From Chromera velia (Eukaryota > Sar > Chromeraceae): a stretch of DNA of 22,500 nucleotides. Shown here in pieces: positions 8,575-20,190 of this stretch (position 1 is the first letter of the stretch; the number at the start of each line of letters is the position of its first letter). The DNA lies in NCBI GenBank assembly GCA_018398765.1, contig JAHBMJ010001042.1, positions 1-22,500 on the forward strand. The letters run 5' to 3'. Both the position numbers and the translations under genes were made by a program. The notes under the pieces are model-generated. The model did not search any database, was not told where the DNA came from, and saw only the letters and a program-made list of their open reading frames with translations.

Positions 8575-10488
8575 TTAGATGAGGATCTGCTCGACAGCGT
8601 CCTTCATGGCGGTTATTTGCGGCTTCAGCATCGACCCCTCCTTCGACGTAATTGAGCACGCAATCACCGGGCGTGAGACTCCACACGCTCGTCCCAAGGC
8701 CACTTTCGACTTCACAAAGACGTAGGGAACGTTCTGCATACACAAACAAAAAAGGGGTACGAGAATTTACGTCTCAGTTTGTGTGAAAACGGCGTATGCG
8801 CATCCACATTCATGCCCGCGCCGCATATCTGTTGGACATACACATGCAGGGAGACAGACAAGCAACATGCCGGCAGGTAGGCAGGCAGACCTGTGACCTG
8901 TTTTTGTTCCTTCTCAGACAAAAACGTACAGCCCCCCGATCCCCCTCCACCCCTTTTTCTTCTCGCAGAAAGACCAGCAAACAGAAAATACATTCATCTC
9001 TTCTATTCTTGTCTTTTTCACGTAAACCTAACTGACTGGTGGCCAGAAAGAGGAAACATCTCATCTGTTCTCTCCTCCATCTTCCTTTTCGTGCACAGAA
9101 TAGACAGAGAAAGAAAAAAAAAAGGAAGAACAGAAAGAAAGAAAGAAAGAAAGAAAGAAAAAAAAAAGGAAGAAAGAAAGAATGAAAGAACGAAAGCCAA
9201 AAGAACAGGGTGGGCAGGGGGCTCGAAAAGTGTCGAGCTAATACCCTTGTCTCTGACACCTCCCGACAGGACTTCGCGTGATCGATTCACTGATTCGGGT
9301 GCCCCGGATCCCCCCCCTATCTCTCCCAGGCAGGCTCGCTTCGTCTATTCTTCGGACAGATAGACTGACAGACAGACGGGGACAAAGACCACATCGTTGT
9401 TTCTTTCTTTTTGTGTCCCAATTCGTTCCTTCTCAGACAGATAAGACAGACTAAGTCTTGCTAAACGACAGGAAGACTGAGCAGCAAGCAGGCAGGCAGG
9501 CACGCAGGCAGACTCACGGACGGACAGAAGGACAGGAAGAAAGGGGGTGCTCCTGTGTTGTCTCACAGGCACGCTCTCTCTCTCCCCGTCCCCCCAACCC
9601 CCCTCTCATACACACAGAGCTCGCGCGCGCGCGAAAGCGAGAGGCACATCAACACAGGCGTCGACACGCACACATTGGAGGGACAGATAGTTGTAGACGC
9701 AGCGCTATGCACGGCAAACAGTGTGAGAGGGCCTGGCACCAGATAGGGCGACGAGGCCAACTGATGGGGGATTTGCAGGCGGAAGATGAACGGACGCTTG
9801 TAAACATGAAGAAATGAAAAGGGGTCGGTCGGTCTTCAGCAGTCCATCCAACATGCAGGCTCATCCATCCTTCTCTCCCCCCTCCCACCTTATCTTCGCA
9901 CACCAAGGGAAGGTGAAGAATAATTTCGAGCGGCTCCGCGTCTGCCGCCATCACCACCAACTCAGCAGTTCCTCTGTTCAGCGTTTTTGTTGCTGCAGTC
10001 AGTCCGAATCAAGCAGACGAATTGAGTGGTGGCACGATAAAACACACTGACAATGGGACAGAGCACTTCAAGAAGCCTGCCGAAGAAAAGAGCACTGCAT
10101 GGTGACACGGGAAGGCAAGAAAACATAGGCACACAGGCGCCCTCAATTTCAGATAGATAAGTTCTGAGAGACGAAAGAGAGACGTCGAAACGGAACGAGA
10201 TCCCTCAGTATTCTAAACTCCAAAAGCTGTCAATCAGATATTGCTACAGAGTGGCTCAAGTCCGATTCAAAGAAAGCCGATTCAAAGAAGAAGACGAGGA
10301 GAAAGACCGATTGTTAAGACACATCGTAAAGAAGGTGACTGTAGCCGGGAAGACGAAAACTGACCTTCGTTTGCACCTTTCTTCAATTGCTTGTAGTTGA
10401 CTGCGGACTGCACAATGTCAAGAAGTTTCTGGCTGAGATCCGGGTTGGCAAGTGGGTATGCCTTTGGATTCACGTCAGCGTCTGCCAT
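8575..10488 (-). CDS. SNU13: SNU13/NHP2L1 (15.5K) kink-turn RNA-binding protein
   Basis: This protein binds kink-turn RNA in U4 snRNA (U4/U6.U5 tri-snRNP) and in box C/D snoRNAs, nucleating snRNP and snoRNP assembly in the nucleus and nucleolus (family knowledge). Three exons on the - strand: 10488-10365 (41 codons + 1 nt), 9992-9889 (2 nt + 34 codons), and 8733-8575 (52 codons + TAA at 8577-8575). Phases fit and the total is 128 residues, the usual length. The start [14 protein letters not shown] matches the family N-terminus. Exon 2 holds [20 protein letters not shown] and [13 protein letters not shown], the L7Ae/NHP2 core. Exon 3 has [18 protein letters not shown] and RPVIACSI. Introns are 372 nt (9993-10364) and 1155 nt (8734-9888), both GT-AG with TGCAG acceptors. 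No C/D-box snoRNA was recognised in either intron. The gene is head-to-head with TOP2. Confidence 0.97.
9104..9199. repeat. (GAAA)n purine tract in SNU13 intron 2
   Basis: GAAA units and A runs on the + strand, so the SNU13 transcript carries a TTTC-rich polypyrimidine tract here. It lies inside the 1155-nt intron, far from the acceptor. Confidence 0.8.
9484..9536. repeat. CAGG/GGAC tetranucleotide repeats in SNU13 intron 2
   Basis: AGCAAGCAGGCAGGCAGG followed by GGACGGACAG units on +. A degenerate tetranucleotide array, seen directly; non-coding. Confidence 0.7.
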
Positions 10489-10762
10489 CTCGTCCTAGAC
10501 CAAGATCGGAAGAGTGCACACAAGCAAAAGGGGGGGAAAGATCGAGCCCCTGCGTCAACAGAGACGGAAGGCTTCTTTCACGCGCTTTCGTTTCTGCTTG
10601 TAGTCAGGAGACGACACCTTCCAAGCAGTTGAAGAATGAAGACGGGGTGACGGTGATGCTCTGTCGCAGCGACGAGGGATGATGAGAGAGAAAAAGAGAT
10701 GCTGAGTTGATTTTGAGGATTTGTTAGGAAAAGGAATGGAAAGGATCGAGATGAAAGGAGAT

Positions 10763-10840
10763 AGGCGCGCGGAACGGTCCCCCGGCCGGCTCCCCCGCGC
10801 GCGGCCCCGCGGCCCACGGGCCCGCCGGTCCGGGGCGGCT
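10763..10840. promoter_or_regulatory. GC-rich palindromic island
   Basis: About 78 bases are almost entirely G/C inside otherwise mixed DNA. Nested palindromes are GCGCGC, CGGCCG, GCCGGC, CCGCGG and GGGCCC. An imperfect inverted repeat (CCCCGGCCGG near 10780, CCGGTCCGGGG near 10825) could fold into a hairpin. CpG is frequent. Its position between divergent starts suggests a promoter element or CpG island; the function is inferred. Confidence 0.5.
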
Positions 10841-10853
10841 GCATGCATGCATG
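10840..10853. promoter_or_regulatory. TGCATGCATGCATG motif
   Basis: Overlapping TGCATGCA palindromes abut the GC island. GCATGC-type motifs are known ApiAP2-bound promoter elements in apicomplexans (established for that group). A match here in a divergent promoter would fit an alveolate. Other copies in the window are at 1497-1504, 4805-4812 and about 22200. Confidence 0.4.
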
Positions 10854-11286
10854 AGTGTTTTCTGATGTTTTCTGTGCAACCATTGTGCAACCTAATTCGG
10901 TCGATCGATGCCTGCAGTGATCCTCAGTGATGACTTCAGAGATCTTCAGAGTGCATGATTGAGAGCGTCGGTCATCGTCGGTCTTTGTCACTCCTCAGTG
11001 GCCATTCCTTTGCTTCCCATTCGGCAGAACGTACGTCTTGCACGTGTCGGCTTGTGTGGGGACTTCAGAAAGAATCCTCTCGCTCAGACGCTGTGTGATA
11101 TTCGACCAATGACTTGATAACAATTCTTTGCGTCTCTCTCGTGAAGCTCTGGTTTGTTTTCCTTCTCTTTTGTTTTTCTTTCTCGCAGGGGAGAAATACC
11201 TCTGGGAGAAGAAGCTGTAGAAAATCATTGGGCCTGCCGGCCTTCTGTCTCTGTGCGTTTTCCCCTTCACTTCTTCATCGAATTAG

Positions 11287-11310
11287 TAAATAAATAAATA
11301 AATATAAACA
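11287..11310 (+). repeat. (TAAA)n in TOP2 leader
   Basis: GTAAATAAATAAATAAATAT lies 15-40 bases upstream of the TOP2 ATG, probably within the 5' UTR. The start context itself, CCGCCACCAAGATGCC, is a good eukaryotic initiation context and supports the chosen ATG. Confidence 0.6.
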
Positions 11311-11325
11311 AAATCCGCCACCAAG

Positions 11326-14300
11326 ATGCCGAAAGAAAAGACAGTGGAGGAGAGGTACAAAAAGGTGGACCAGGTGGAGCACATCCTCCTGCGTCCAGAT
11401 TCCTACATCGGGTCGGTAGAACACCACCAAGCCCAGATGTGGGTGTGGGACTCTCACAGTGAGCGTATCGTCAACCGCAACATTTCCTACTGCCCTGGGC
11501 TCTACAAGATCTTCGGTCCGTCTGCAGCGCTCGGGCGGGACCGTCTCTGCTGGGCTCTTCGATGCCTTTCATTACTTTGAGTCCCATCGCTTCGTTTGAC
11601 TTCCCGTCTGTCTTATCCATTCCTAGCTGTGTGGTGCACTCGGTCGGAAAACAAGAAGCACGCAAGAGAAAAGGAAGAAGAAACGCAAAGGGGACGGAGA
11701 GCTGGGGTTGTCGATTTGTGGCAGCTTCTCATTCTTCCGGGCAGTCGGGAACCATATTTGATTTCTTGCACGTTTCTCCTGCAGCCCTCCTCCCTTTTCC
11801 GCGCAGAAGATAGAAAGATGAACGTGCGAGCAGGCACAGCAGATAGAGAGAAACTTCGACACTTCATTTCCTCTTTGTGGTTGAGAAGCTCAGTCAACTC
11901 TGAATTAGCAGACCCGAAGACACGCCATCTTGTCATCTTTGGCGCAACAGCAATGAGTCTCTCCTTAGATGGTCTCTTCCCCTGTCATGCGAACATGCTT
12001 GCTTGCTTGCTTCCGTCCAACAGTCGGTCGGTTTCTTTATGCGTGCGACGATCTTTGTATCTGCTTCGTCGTCTTCCTTGCCTCCCTCTTGCAGACGAGA
12101 TCCTTGTCAACGCTGCGGACAACAAACAGAGTCAGCAAAGCAAAGCAAAGCAGGAACAGACGGAGAGAAACGTAGCCCAGCCCCCCAGCATCACCACCCT
12201 AAAAGAAAATCGATCAATCACTATTTTCCTCTCTTCTTCTGTCCAACTCCATCCGGTCAGAATCCGCAACGTCGTCTCTTGCCTCTCCCGTGGCGCCTTT
12301 GCGAACAGTCCAAATGGCTTTCTCATGTCCATCATTGCTCTTTCCCTCTCATTTTCCCCCTCCTCTCTCTCTTTGCCTCTCTCTCATGTTCCTTTCCCTG
12401 GCGGTCCGATCAAGAATGAACGAATCGTTCAGTGAAGTAAAGAGCAAAGGACATTGAGTGACTGACTGACTGACTGACTGCGTGACCAACTGACTGACTG
12501 TTTGAGTGACTGCAGGGGACCCAAACATGAGCTACGTGAAGGTGACGATCGATGCGGAGGCGAACAAGATCAAGGTAGGTAGGCAGGCAGGAGGGAGTCG
12601 GTGGGGCCTGTGGTGGAAAGTCAAAAAAAGTTTCTCCTTTCGTTCAAGTGCATCATTTTTTGTGTTGCTTCACCTAGAGTGAAGAAGATTCTTTCCGATG
12701 AATTTCTTCGTTCATCTGTCAGTTCATTCTCATGCTTTGTCGTTTTTTTCGTCCTGTCTGTTTCTTTTCTATCTCCTCTATACTCTACTCTCTCTTTGTC
12801 GTCAGGTTGTCAACGACGGAAAGTCCATTCCCATCGAAGTCCACAAGGAGGTGGGGGTCTACGTTGCAGAGATGATCTTCGGTCAGTCGGTTGGTGGGTC
12901 GGTCGGTGAGCGTACTAACATACGAAAATGATGTGGCTGAATCGCCTGTGATGTGCATCCAAGTGTGCAAATATCGGTGCTTTGAACATGGCTCGAACCC
13001 ACACCTCCTCCTCACAAAAAAGATAATTTATTTGGCGCCTCTGAGTCTGTGAAGCCGTAAAAGTCTGCGTGGAAGGAATGAAGGCGTGCATGAGTAAGGT
13101 ACGAAGAAGGGGTGGAGGGAAGGGAAGGGGGTTGCACGAGTCAATCAGTCAGTAAGGCAGTCAGAGACGCACACCAAGTCGAGAGATGTGTGAGGGAAGC
13201 ATCTGGCCGAAAGAAGGATGAAAAAGAATCAATGAAGGGCTCTGTCTGTCTTTCTCTGTCTCCGTCATTTGTATCTTTCCTCGTGATTGAAGGAATCGAC
13301 GACAACGGAAGAAAAGGAGCATGAAAGAAACGAAACAAGAAAAAGACCCTTGAATGAAACTGCCACCCCGATCCACCCGTCTCCCTCTTCTCTTCTCTTC
13401 TCTCTTCCTTTCTTCCCTCCCTAATGGGAAGGGAGAGTCGAAGACAGGACAGGAGAAGAAATACACACACCCGGCAGATGAGTAGGAAGGTTCCAGTTTT
13501 GTCTCTATATCTCTGTGTCTCCATCTCTCCCCCTTTCTGCCTTTGACGCGCACACACCCCCACTCCGTTCGTTGCTTTTGATCCACAATTGATTGCCGAT
13601 TGCGCCTGCAGGACAGCTCCTGACATCCGACAACTACGACGACAAAGAGCTGCGAGTGACGGGAGGGAGGAACGGGTTGGTTCGTCTTTGCTTCCTTCCT
13701 TTTTTTGTCCCTTAGTGGCTCCTACACATACCTTATTTCTCGTCTGTCTTTGAGAGTGTGTAAGTGTGGGAAGAAAGGAGGGAGGGAGGGAGCATGAGGG
13801 AGGCGGCGTGTGTGTGTGTGTGTGTTTGGGGGGAGGAGTGTCCAAGGGCGTTCACCTGTGCGCAAGTCTCTGCCCTTGTTCGTGTCTGTGAACCTCCGTA
13901 TGTATGGAGAGTGCATGGTGGGAGGGAGTGTCGGGGCGGTAAAGAATACAAAACCCATCCAGAAGAAATGCAGCGCAGATTCAACCGATGTCTGTTCTTT
14001 ATGCTTTTGCAGATTCGGTGCGAAGCTGACGAACATTTTCAGCGATGAGTTCACAGTGGAGAGTGGAGACTCGAGGAAGAAAAAGTCAGTCAGTGTCTGT
14101 CAACAGATTCATTGTCGTATACGGGAAGGGAGAGACTGCCAGTGAAGGAATCGTGTGAGAGCTCGAGGGGGTCTGTCTTGGCGGGGAAACGCGGATGTGA
14201 ACCATTCAAGTGCACGTGAAACTGTAGTCAGTGAGAGAAGGAGTGAGCGGGTGAGTGAGTGAGTGAGTGAGTGAGTGAATGTTCATTTCCCTCTCCCATG

Positions 14301-14919
14301 GGGGGGGGAGTGAGCAGGGACTCGAGGAGGAAGAGGTGAATGAATGCCCTCGAGGATCTTCGGATTTCTCGACATCGACCGCTTTTTGGATTGGTTCAGT
14401 CATCTGTCTGTCTGCCTGCAGGCGGTTCAAGATGACCTGGAAGCGGAACATGGGCACAAAGAGCGAGGCGATGATCAGTGATTACGACAAGGACGACTTC
14501 GTTGCGGTGACGTTCAAACCGGACTTGAAGAAGTTTGGTATGGAACGGTCGGTTTACTGTAATTGCAACATTCATTGCAGTCTCTCTGGACAGATTTGTT
14601 TCCCTTCACACCTGAATCTGTAGTTTCTGCACTCCCTTCGGAAAGACATATTACTCGTACAAGAAGAATGACATCTGCTCCCTCTCTTCCTTGTGCCTCT
14701 CCCCCCCTCTCTCTTTCTGCAGACTCGACGAAGACATCGTCTCCTTGATGACGAAGAGAGTCTACGATCTGGCGGGATCGACCGACAAGAGCGTGAAGGT
14801 GAGTCGGTCGGGCGGTCTGCCGGCGGGTCGGTCTGGAATCCGTACATACGCCCTCTGTTTTTTTTATGTGGGTCTCTCTCTCATTCTCTCATTCTCTCTC
14901 TCTCTTTCTCTCTTTCTCT

Positions 14920-14955
<36 letters not shown>

Positions 14956-15219
14956 AAATTAGCGGACGACCTGTCTAGGGTGGTGCTGGCATTGGGCCTA
15001 AGTGATTGATTGGGTGATTCATTGATCGGTTGATCGAAAGCAAATAAATGAGTGAGCGCAGGTATGGCTGAACCACGAGCGAATCAAGATCGGCGGATTT
15101 GCAGATTATGTTCAGCTCTACTTCGACAAGGAGAAGTAAGTGAGGGAGGGACCGTATTCCTCCGTTTCTTGCGTGTGTGTGCGTGTGTGTGTGCGCGCGC
15201 GCGGGCGCCAAAGAGAAAG

Positions 15220-15278
<59 letters not shown>

Positions 15279-16134
15279 AAGAAACAAAGAAAGAAAGAAA
15301 GATAGAGAGGGAGGGAGAGACGGAGCTTTACGGCCCACTTCAGTTCTGCTTTCTGTTTCTCTCCGTTTTTTTTCATTCCTTCCTTCCTTTGTGTATGCAC
15401 AGGTGCAGAGACGCTCCGAATTGTTGCTCTCCGTTGATTGAGAAAATGCAGCGCTCCCTGGATATCCAGGCACGCCAACATCCTCATGAATTCGTGACTC
15501 TTTTCTGCCTGCCTGCAGACGTGAGGAGATGCCCCGAATTGTTGACAAGAGCGACCGGTGGGAAGTCGTCGTCTCTCTTTCGGGTGCGTCTGTAAGTCTC
15601 TCCCTCCTCTCAGCAGGCACACGAACAGAAAAACAGACAGACAGACGGACGGACGGACCAGACAGACAGACAGACACACAGATGGACGGACGGACGGACG
15701 GACGGACGGACAGAGAGGGAATGTATCAGTTCATGGCGTATTATTCTGTTTGAACAAGCGAAAAGAAGCGAAACAGTTTTCACTTCTCTTGTCGAACCGG
15801 ATGGATCGGGTGAAGGACTGACTGAGTGGGCGAACGAGTGAGTGAGTGAGTGAGTAAGTGAATGGTCTGTCTTGAACTCGTGTCCATCGCGTGTTTCTTT
15901 CTCTGTCTGTCTGTCTTGCGTCTGAAAGCTCTTCGCTCCTTTTCCCTTCCGCTGCGCGCCCAAAGAAAAAGGCCCCAGAGTGCGCGCCAGAGGAAAGAAC
16001 ACAAAGTCAGGAACACAAAAAAAGGAAGAAACCAAAAGGGTCGCATAAAAGGAAGAAAGAGCTATGCAATCTGCCCGTCTTTTTGCCTGCCCGCCTGACT
16101 GACCTGTTTTTGGCTCTTCCCCCCTCTGGGTTTG

Positions 16135-16170
<36 letters not shown>

Positions 16171-16209
16171 CCTCTCCCTCTCTCTCTCTCCCTCTCCCTC
16201 TCCCTCTCC

Positions 16210-16241
<32 letters not shown>

Positions 16242-17772
16242 TTGTGCATGTAAGTATGTATGCGTGTGCGTGCGTGCGTGCGTGCGTGTGTGTGTGTGTG
16301 TGTGCAGAGACGGGGTCATTCCAGCAGGTGTCCTTCGTGAACTCGATCTGCACGATCAAGGGTGGGTGGGTGGGTATGCTTCCGTGTGCGGGCGTGCGTC
16401 CGTGTGTGAAATAGTGAGGTATTCAGGCAGTGTGTTGGCGATGTAAATCTTGAAGCAGTCCTAAATGAGTGGCTGCGTGCCTTTTGTTTGTTTGTTTCTT
16501 TGTTTTTTTGTTTGTTTGCTGGGAAAGTACCAGAGCATCCCTGCATGTATAGGCTTCCTTCCAGTCTTCCTCTCCTCCTGTCAATTAATCCTCTGCTGTG
16601 GGTAAGCGAGAAGGGCGCTTAACTCTGCCTTTTCCAAGCCCCCTTCCCACCTTGTCTTGGGGATCGTGTCGCTATTCTCTCTGGTGCCCTTTTTCTTCCT
16701 GACTTCCTTCTTTCGTTAATTTCTTGTCGTGTATGTAGCAAGAAGAGAGAGAAAAAGAAGACATGTAGTCTGCCTGTCTACCGGACCGTCTTTGTCTGTC
16801 TGCTGTCTGTGTCTGTCTGTCTGCCTGCCTGTCTGCGTCTGCCTGTCTGTCTATGCAGGGGGGACTCATGTGGGCAACGTGACGGACCAACTTGTGAACG
16901 CGATCGCTGCAAAGGTAAGCCACATAGGAGGAAACAAAAAGGCAACCTAGTCAATCAATCAAGCCTTCGAATTCTGATGACCACCGTATTCCCGTCATCC
17001 TGCAACTTTGGGCTGTTGATTGCTGCTTGCTCTTTGAGACTTTCTTTTATTTCGAATCGCTTTCTTTTCTTTTCTTTTACCCCGCGACATTCTCTTTTCT
17101 CTTCTCTCCCCTTCGGAATCACACTTCGCTCGCTAGATGTATCAACCATAGATAACCGATACACAGAGGGAATTGCAGTTCGAAAGGAAGACCGTGGAAA
17201 AGATAAGTGGTCTGTCGCTGTTTCGATTCTCTGACGTTTGTCACTTCACCGCATTCTTTCTTCCTTCCGTTCTTCCTTCCTTCCTTCCTTCCTTCCTTTT
17301 CTTTCACTCCTGCAGGTGAAGACAAAGAACAAGGGAGGGATGGACATCAAACCTCAGCACATCAAGTCAGTCTATCTGTCTGCATGTGGAAAGGAAGGTC
17401 GAAGACGTCCTCTCTCGTCTGACTCGCCTGACTCAGTCGCGACTGCTGCACTGTTTCGATTTTTTCGACCTTACGCCTCCACTTCCAGTGGATTCTCTCC
17501 TTTCTCCTTTTCCTTCTTTTCTTCCTTTGTCCTTTGATGCTGTGTCTGTCTTCTTTTCTTTCTTCCGACTTCCGATGCCTTTTCTCTGGCTTCTCTTTTC
17601 TTTTCTTGCGCCTTCTCTCTCTCGTCTGCTTGCAGGAATCATCTGTGGGTGTTTGTGAACTGTCTGATCGTCAACCCGGCCTTCGACTCTCAAACAAAGG
17701 TCCGTGGGTCCCTCCGTGTGTGTATCTGTGGGTGGGCGTTTTTGGTTTGCTCTCTTTCTTTCTTTCTTTCTT

Positions 17773-17840
<68 letters not shown>

Positions 17841-20153
17841 CTTCCTTCATATGTCATGGAGCACAGAGAGTAAAAAAGACCCCTCCCTGAATCTGGGCTT
17901 GAGTAAGTGCTAAAGCAATGATGTGTCCCGAGTGATCAATCAGGAGAGTTCATTCACTCACTCACTCACTTACTCACTCTCTCAGATGGCCCCGCAGAGG
18001 GGTCACTCAGAAGAAGATGATCTTCCTCCCTTCTGGTTTGTCAAAAGATGTATCACTCTTCTCGCGTCGCCAAACAGAGAAAGAATCGTTTCAGACTGTT
18101 GTCATTCTGATACGAAATCATTTTTCATTTATTTACAACACTTTCCCATGCTTTTGTCCTTTTCTCTCTTCCCTCACTCACTCAACCTTCCCTCCTGATC
18201 CTCCTTCCTTCCCTCGTTCCCCCCCCCTCCAGGAGACCTTGACGACAAAGGCAACCCAGTTCGGCAGCAAGTGCTCCTTGACTGACAAGACGATCACGGC
18301 GGTGCTGAAGTCGGGCGTTGTCGACTCGGTGCTCAACTGGGTGAGTGACAGGGTCTCTCTCTCTCTTTCTTTCTCTCTTTCTTTCTCTCTGTGCGTGTTT
18401 GTATGTGTGAGCGAGGGAGGGAGAGATTGGGGGATTTGATGCGAAGCGATCTGATCACCGTAGAAGATACACAACAAATAGTGAGGCATTCATTCATCGA
18501 CTCTTTGTTTCTTTCTGGATCTACTCGGGAATCAGTCAGTCTTCTTTCTGGGTGATGTCTGTGTCCGTATTTTTGGAAGGCTGTGTGTGTGTATGGTCTC
18601 GCTGTATACATCTCATTCGTATCTTCGAGAACGTCTTGTTCTTTTTTGCTGTTCTCCCTGCCCCCGCCTGTGGCTGTACCCTTCATGCATGGTGGTTCCC
18701 TCCCTCCCTCCCTCCCTGACTGACTTGACTGCCACACTCTTTTTTTTTTCGTCTCTGTGTCCGTGTCGCCTGTCTTCCTTCAGGCTCTCAATCAATCAAG
18801 GACAGTCAGTGAATGAATTTGGTGACTGGGGGGGTTCACTTCCCTCCCTCCACTGTGACTGTGGCTGTATTTGCTTGCAGGCACAGCTGAAGCAACGCGC
18901 GGAGCTCCAGAAAGCGATGAAGGGGCAGGGCAAGAAGGGGACGAAGAGAGTCATCGGACTGCCTAAGCTCGAAGACGCGAACGACGCCGGAGGGAGGGCG
19001 TCGGAGCACTGCACCCTCATCCTCACTGAGGGCGACAGTGCGAAGACGTCATGCATCGCGGGGCTGTCGGTCGTCGGAAGAGACAGATACGGGGTCTTTC
19101 CTCTCAAGGTTCGTCGGTCGGTCCGTCAGTCGGTCGTTCAGTTACCATTCCACTGGAGGGAGGGAATGAGAGAGAAAGTAGGTGTGCATGTGTGTGCGAA
19201 GGATCTGACACCAATCCATGTTTGGGTGTCCCGACAAACTACCGCCCCATTTCGAGTGTCTCTATCCCATAATTTGTGATCCCCTTCCTTCCTTCCTTCC
19301 TTCCTTCCTTCTCTTCCTTCCTTCCTTCCTTCCTTCCTTCCCTCCTTCCCTCCTTCCTTCCTTCCCTCCTTCCCTCCTTCCCTCCTTCCTTCCTTCCTTC
19401 CTTCCCTCCTTCCCTCCTTCCTTCCTTCCCTCCTTCCTTCCTTCCCTCCTTCCTTCCTTCCTTCCTCCCTTCCTTCCTCCCTCCCTTCCTTCCTTCCTTC
19501 CTTCCTTCCTTCCTTCAACTATTTGTGCATGTTCTCTCAATTCATTCAATTCTGCATTGGCCCCTGTTCGCGCCTGGTTATTCTCTTTTGTTTTCTTTTG
19601 TGCATCCGTCCATGCATCATGTCTGCATGTCCCGATTGATTCACCCCCTCATCCGGCCGGACCCCCCTGTCCCCCCATGCCTGCGAGTTTGCTTGCAGGG
19701 GAAGCTCTTGAACGTTCGCGAGGCGGGGCACAAACAGATGTCTGCGAATGCGGAGATCAAGGCAATCCTCACAGCTCTCGGACTGGAGGTTGGTCGGTGG
19801 GGGGGCGGGGGGCCCGTACCTCCTTTCTACCAGCCCTTGTGTGCTTCTGCAGAAAGAGAAAGAAGAAAGGAGACACAGAGACAGACAGATAGACAGGCAA
19901 ACTGGCTGACTGAAGGGCAGACGAAGGAAGGAGGGAAACGGTGAGGACAGACTGAAAGACCTGGACATCAATCAGCTCAAGGGAGGGGTTCGCACTTCCT
20001 CCGTCAGGATTCTCTTCCTCATCTTCATCTGCTTCTCTTCCTTCCATCCTTCCTTCCTTCCTTCCTTCCTTCCTAACTTACAGAGTGAATTCATTCATGA
20101 GTTTGAGGCGACATTTCTTTCTTTCTTTTCTTTCTTTCTTTCTTTCTTTTCTT

Positions 20154-20190
<37 letters not shown>

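Larger units (their letters stand above)
10489..11325. promoter_or_regulatory. Divergent SNU13-TOP2 intergenic (bidirectional promoter) region
   Basis: 837 bases separate the two start codons, which point away from each other. No coding frame is recognisable. It contains a GC-rich island (10763-10840) and a TGCATGCATGCATG motif (listed separately). A pyrimidine-rich CTTTCTCGCAG at about 11180-11190 could be the acceptor of a 5' UTR intron for TOP2. No clear TATA box was identified. Shared promoter use is inferred from the arrangement. Confidence 0.6.
11326..15135 (+). other. TOP2 exons 1-9: GHKL ATPase domain
   Basis: Residues 1 to about 257. The domain binds and hydrolyses ATP and closes the entry gate. 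The N-box region is DEILVNAADN (exon 1/2 junction; Glu65, Asn69). The G1 box reads NDGKSIP, with Ser102 where most family members have Gly. The ATP-lid motif TGGRNGFGAK spans exons 5 and 6. The N-terminal strap before HILLRPDSYIGS is short, as in lower eukaryotes. Intron phases here are mixed (1,1,0,1,2,2,2,0,2). Confidence 0.9.
15519..18340 (+). other. TOP2 exons 10-15: transducer domain
   Basis: Residues about 258-390. Exon 10 gives DRWEVVVSLSE; exon 11 GSFQQVSFVNSI; exon 12 GGTHVGNV; exon 14 NHLWVFVNCLIVNPAFDSQTK with the switch Lys354 that contacts ATP phosphate; exon 15 ends SVLNW. The transducer couples ATP hydrolysis to DNA-gate movement (family knowledge). Confidence 0.9.

Noticed and set aside
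8734-10364. Box C/D snoRNA inside SNU13 introns
   Set aside because: No TGATGA...CTGA pair with a terminal stem could be found on the - strand by eye.
11596-12435. 279-codon + strand ORF
   Set aside because: Crosses TOP2 exon 2, which is secure in another frame. Composition is Ser/Arg/Leu-biased with no domain pattern.
12980-13045. GGTTCGAGCC on the - strand, like a tRNA B box
   Set aside because: No A box at the right distance and no cloverleaf stems in the flanks.
13141-13845. 234-codon - strand ORF
   Set aside because: Covers TOP2 exon 5 antisense and low-complexity intron. No family pattern.
15403-15440. Possible extra TOP2 exon (CACAG/GTGCAGAGACG, CCGAATTGTTG shared with exon 10)
   Set aside because: Exons 9 and 10 already join in phase with family-like sequence. 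The shared 11-mer is too short to prove a duplicated exon.
15610-16359. 249-codon - strand ORF, His/Thr/Arg/Glu repeats
   Set aside because: Derived from (GT)n, (CT)n and GGAC repeats of intron 10.
19138-19944. Long ORFs on both strands (EGRK or PSFL repeats)
   Set aside because: Pure translation of the (CCTT)n array inside TOP2 intron 16, open in all frames because the repeat contains no stop.
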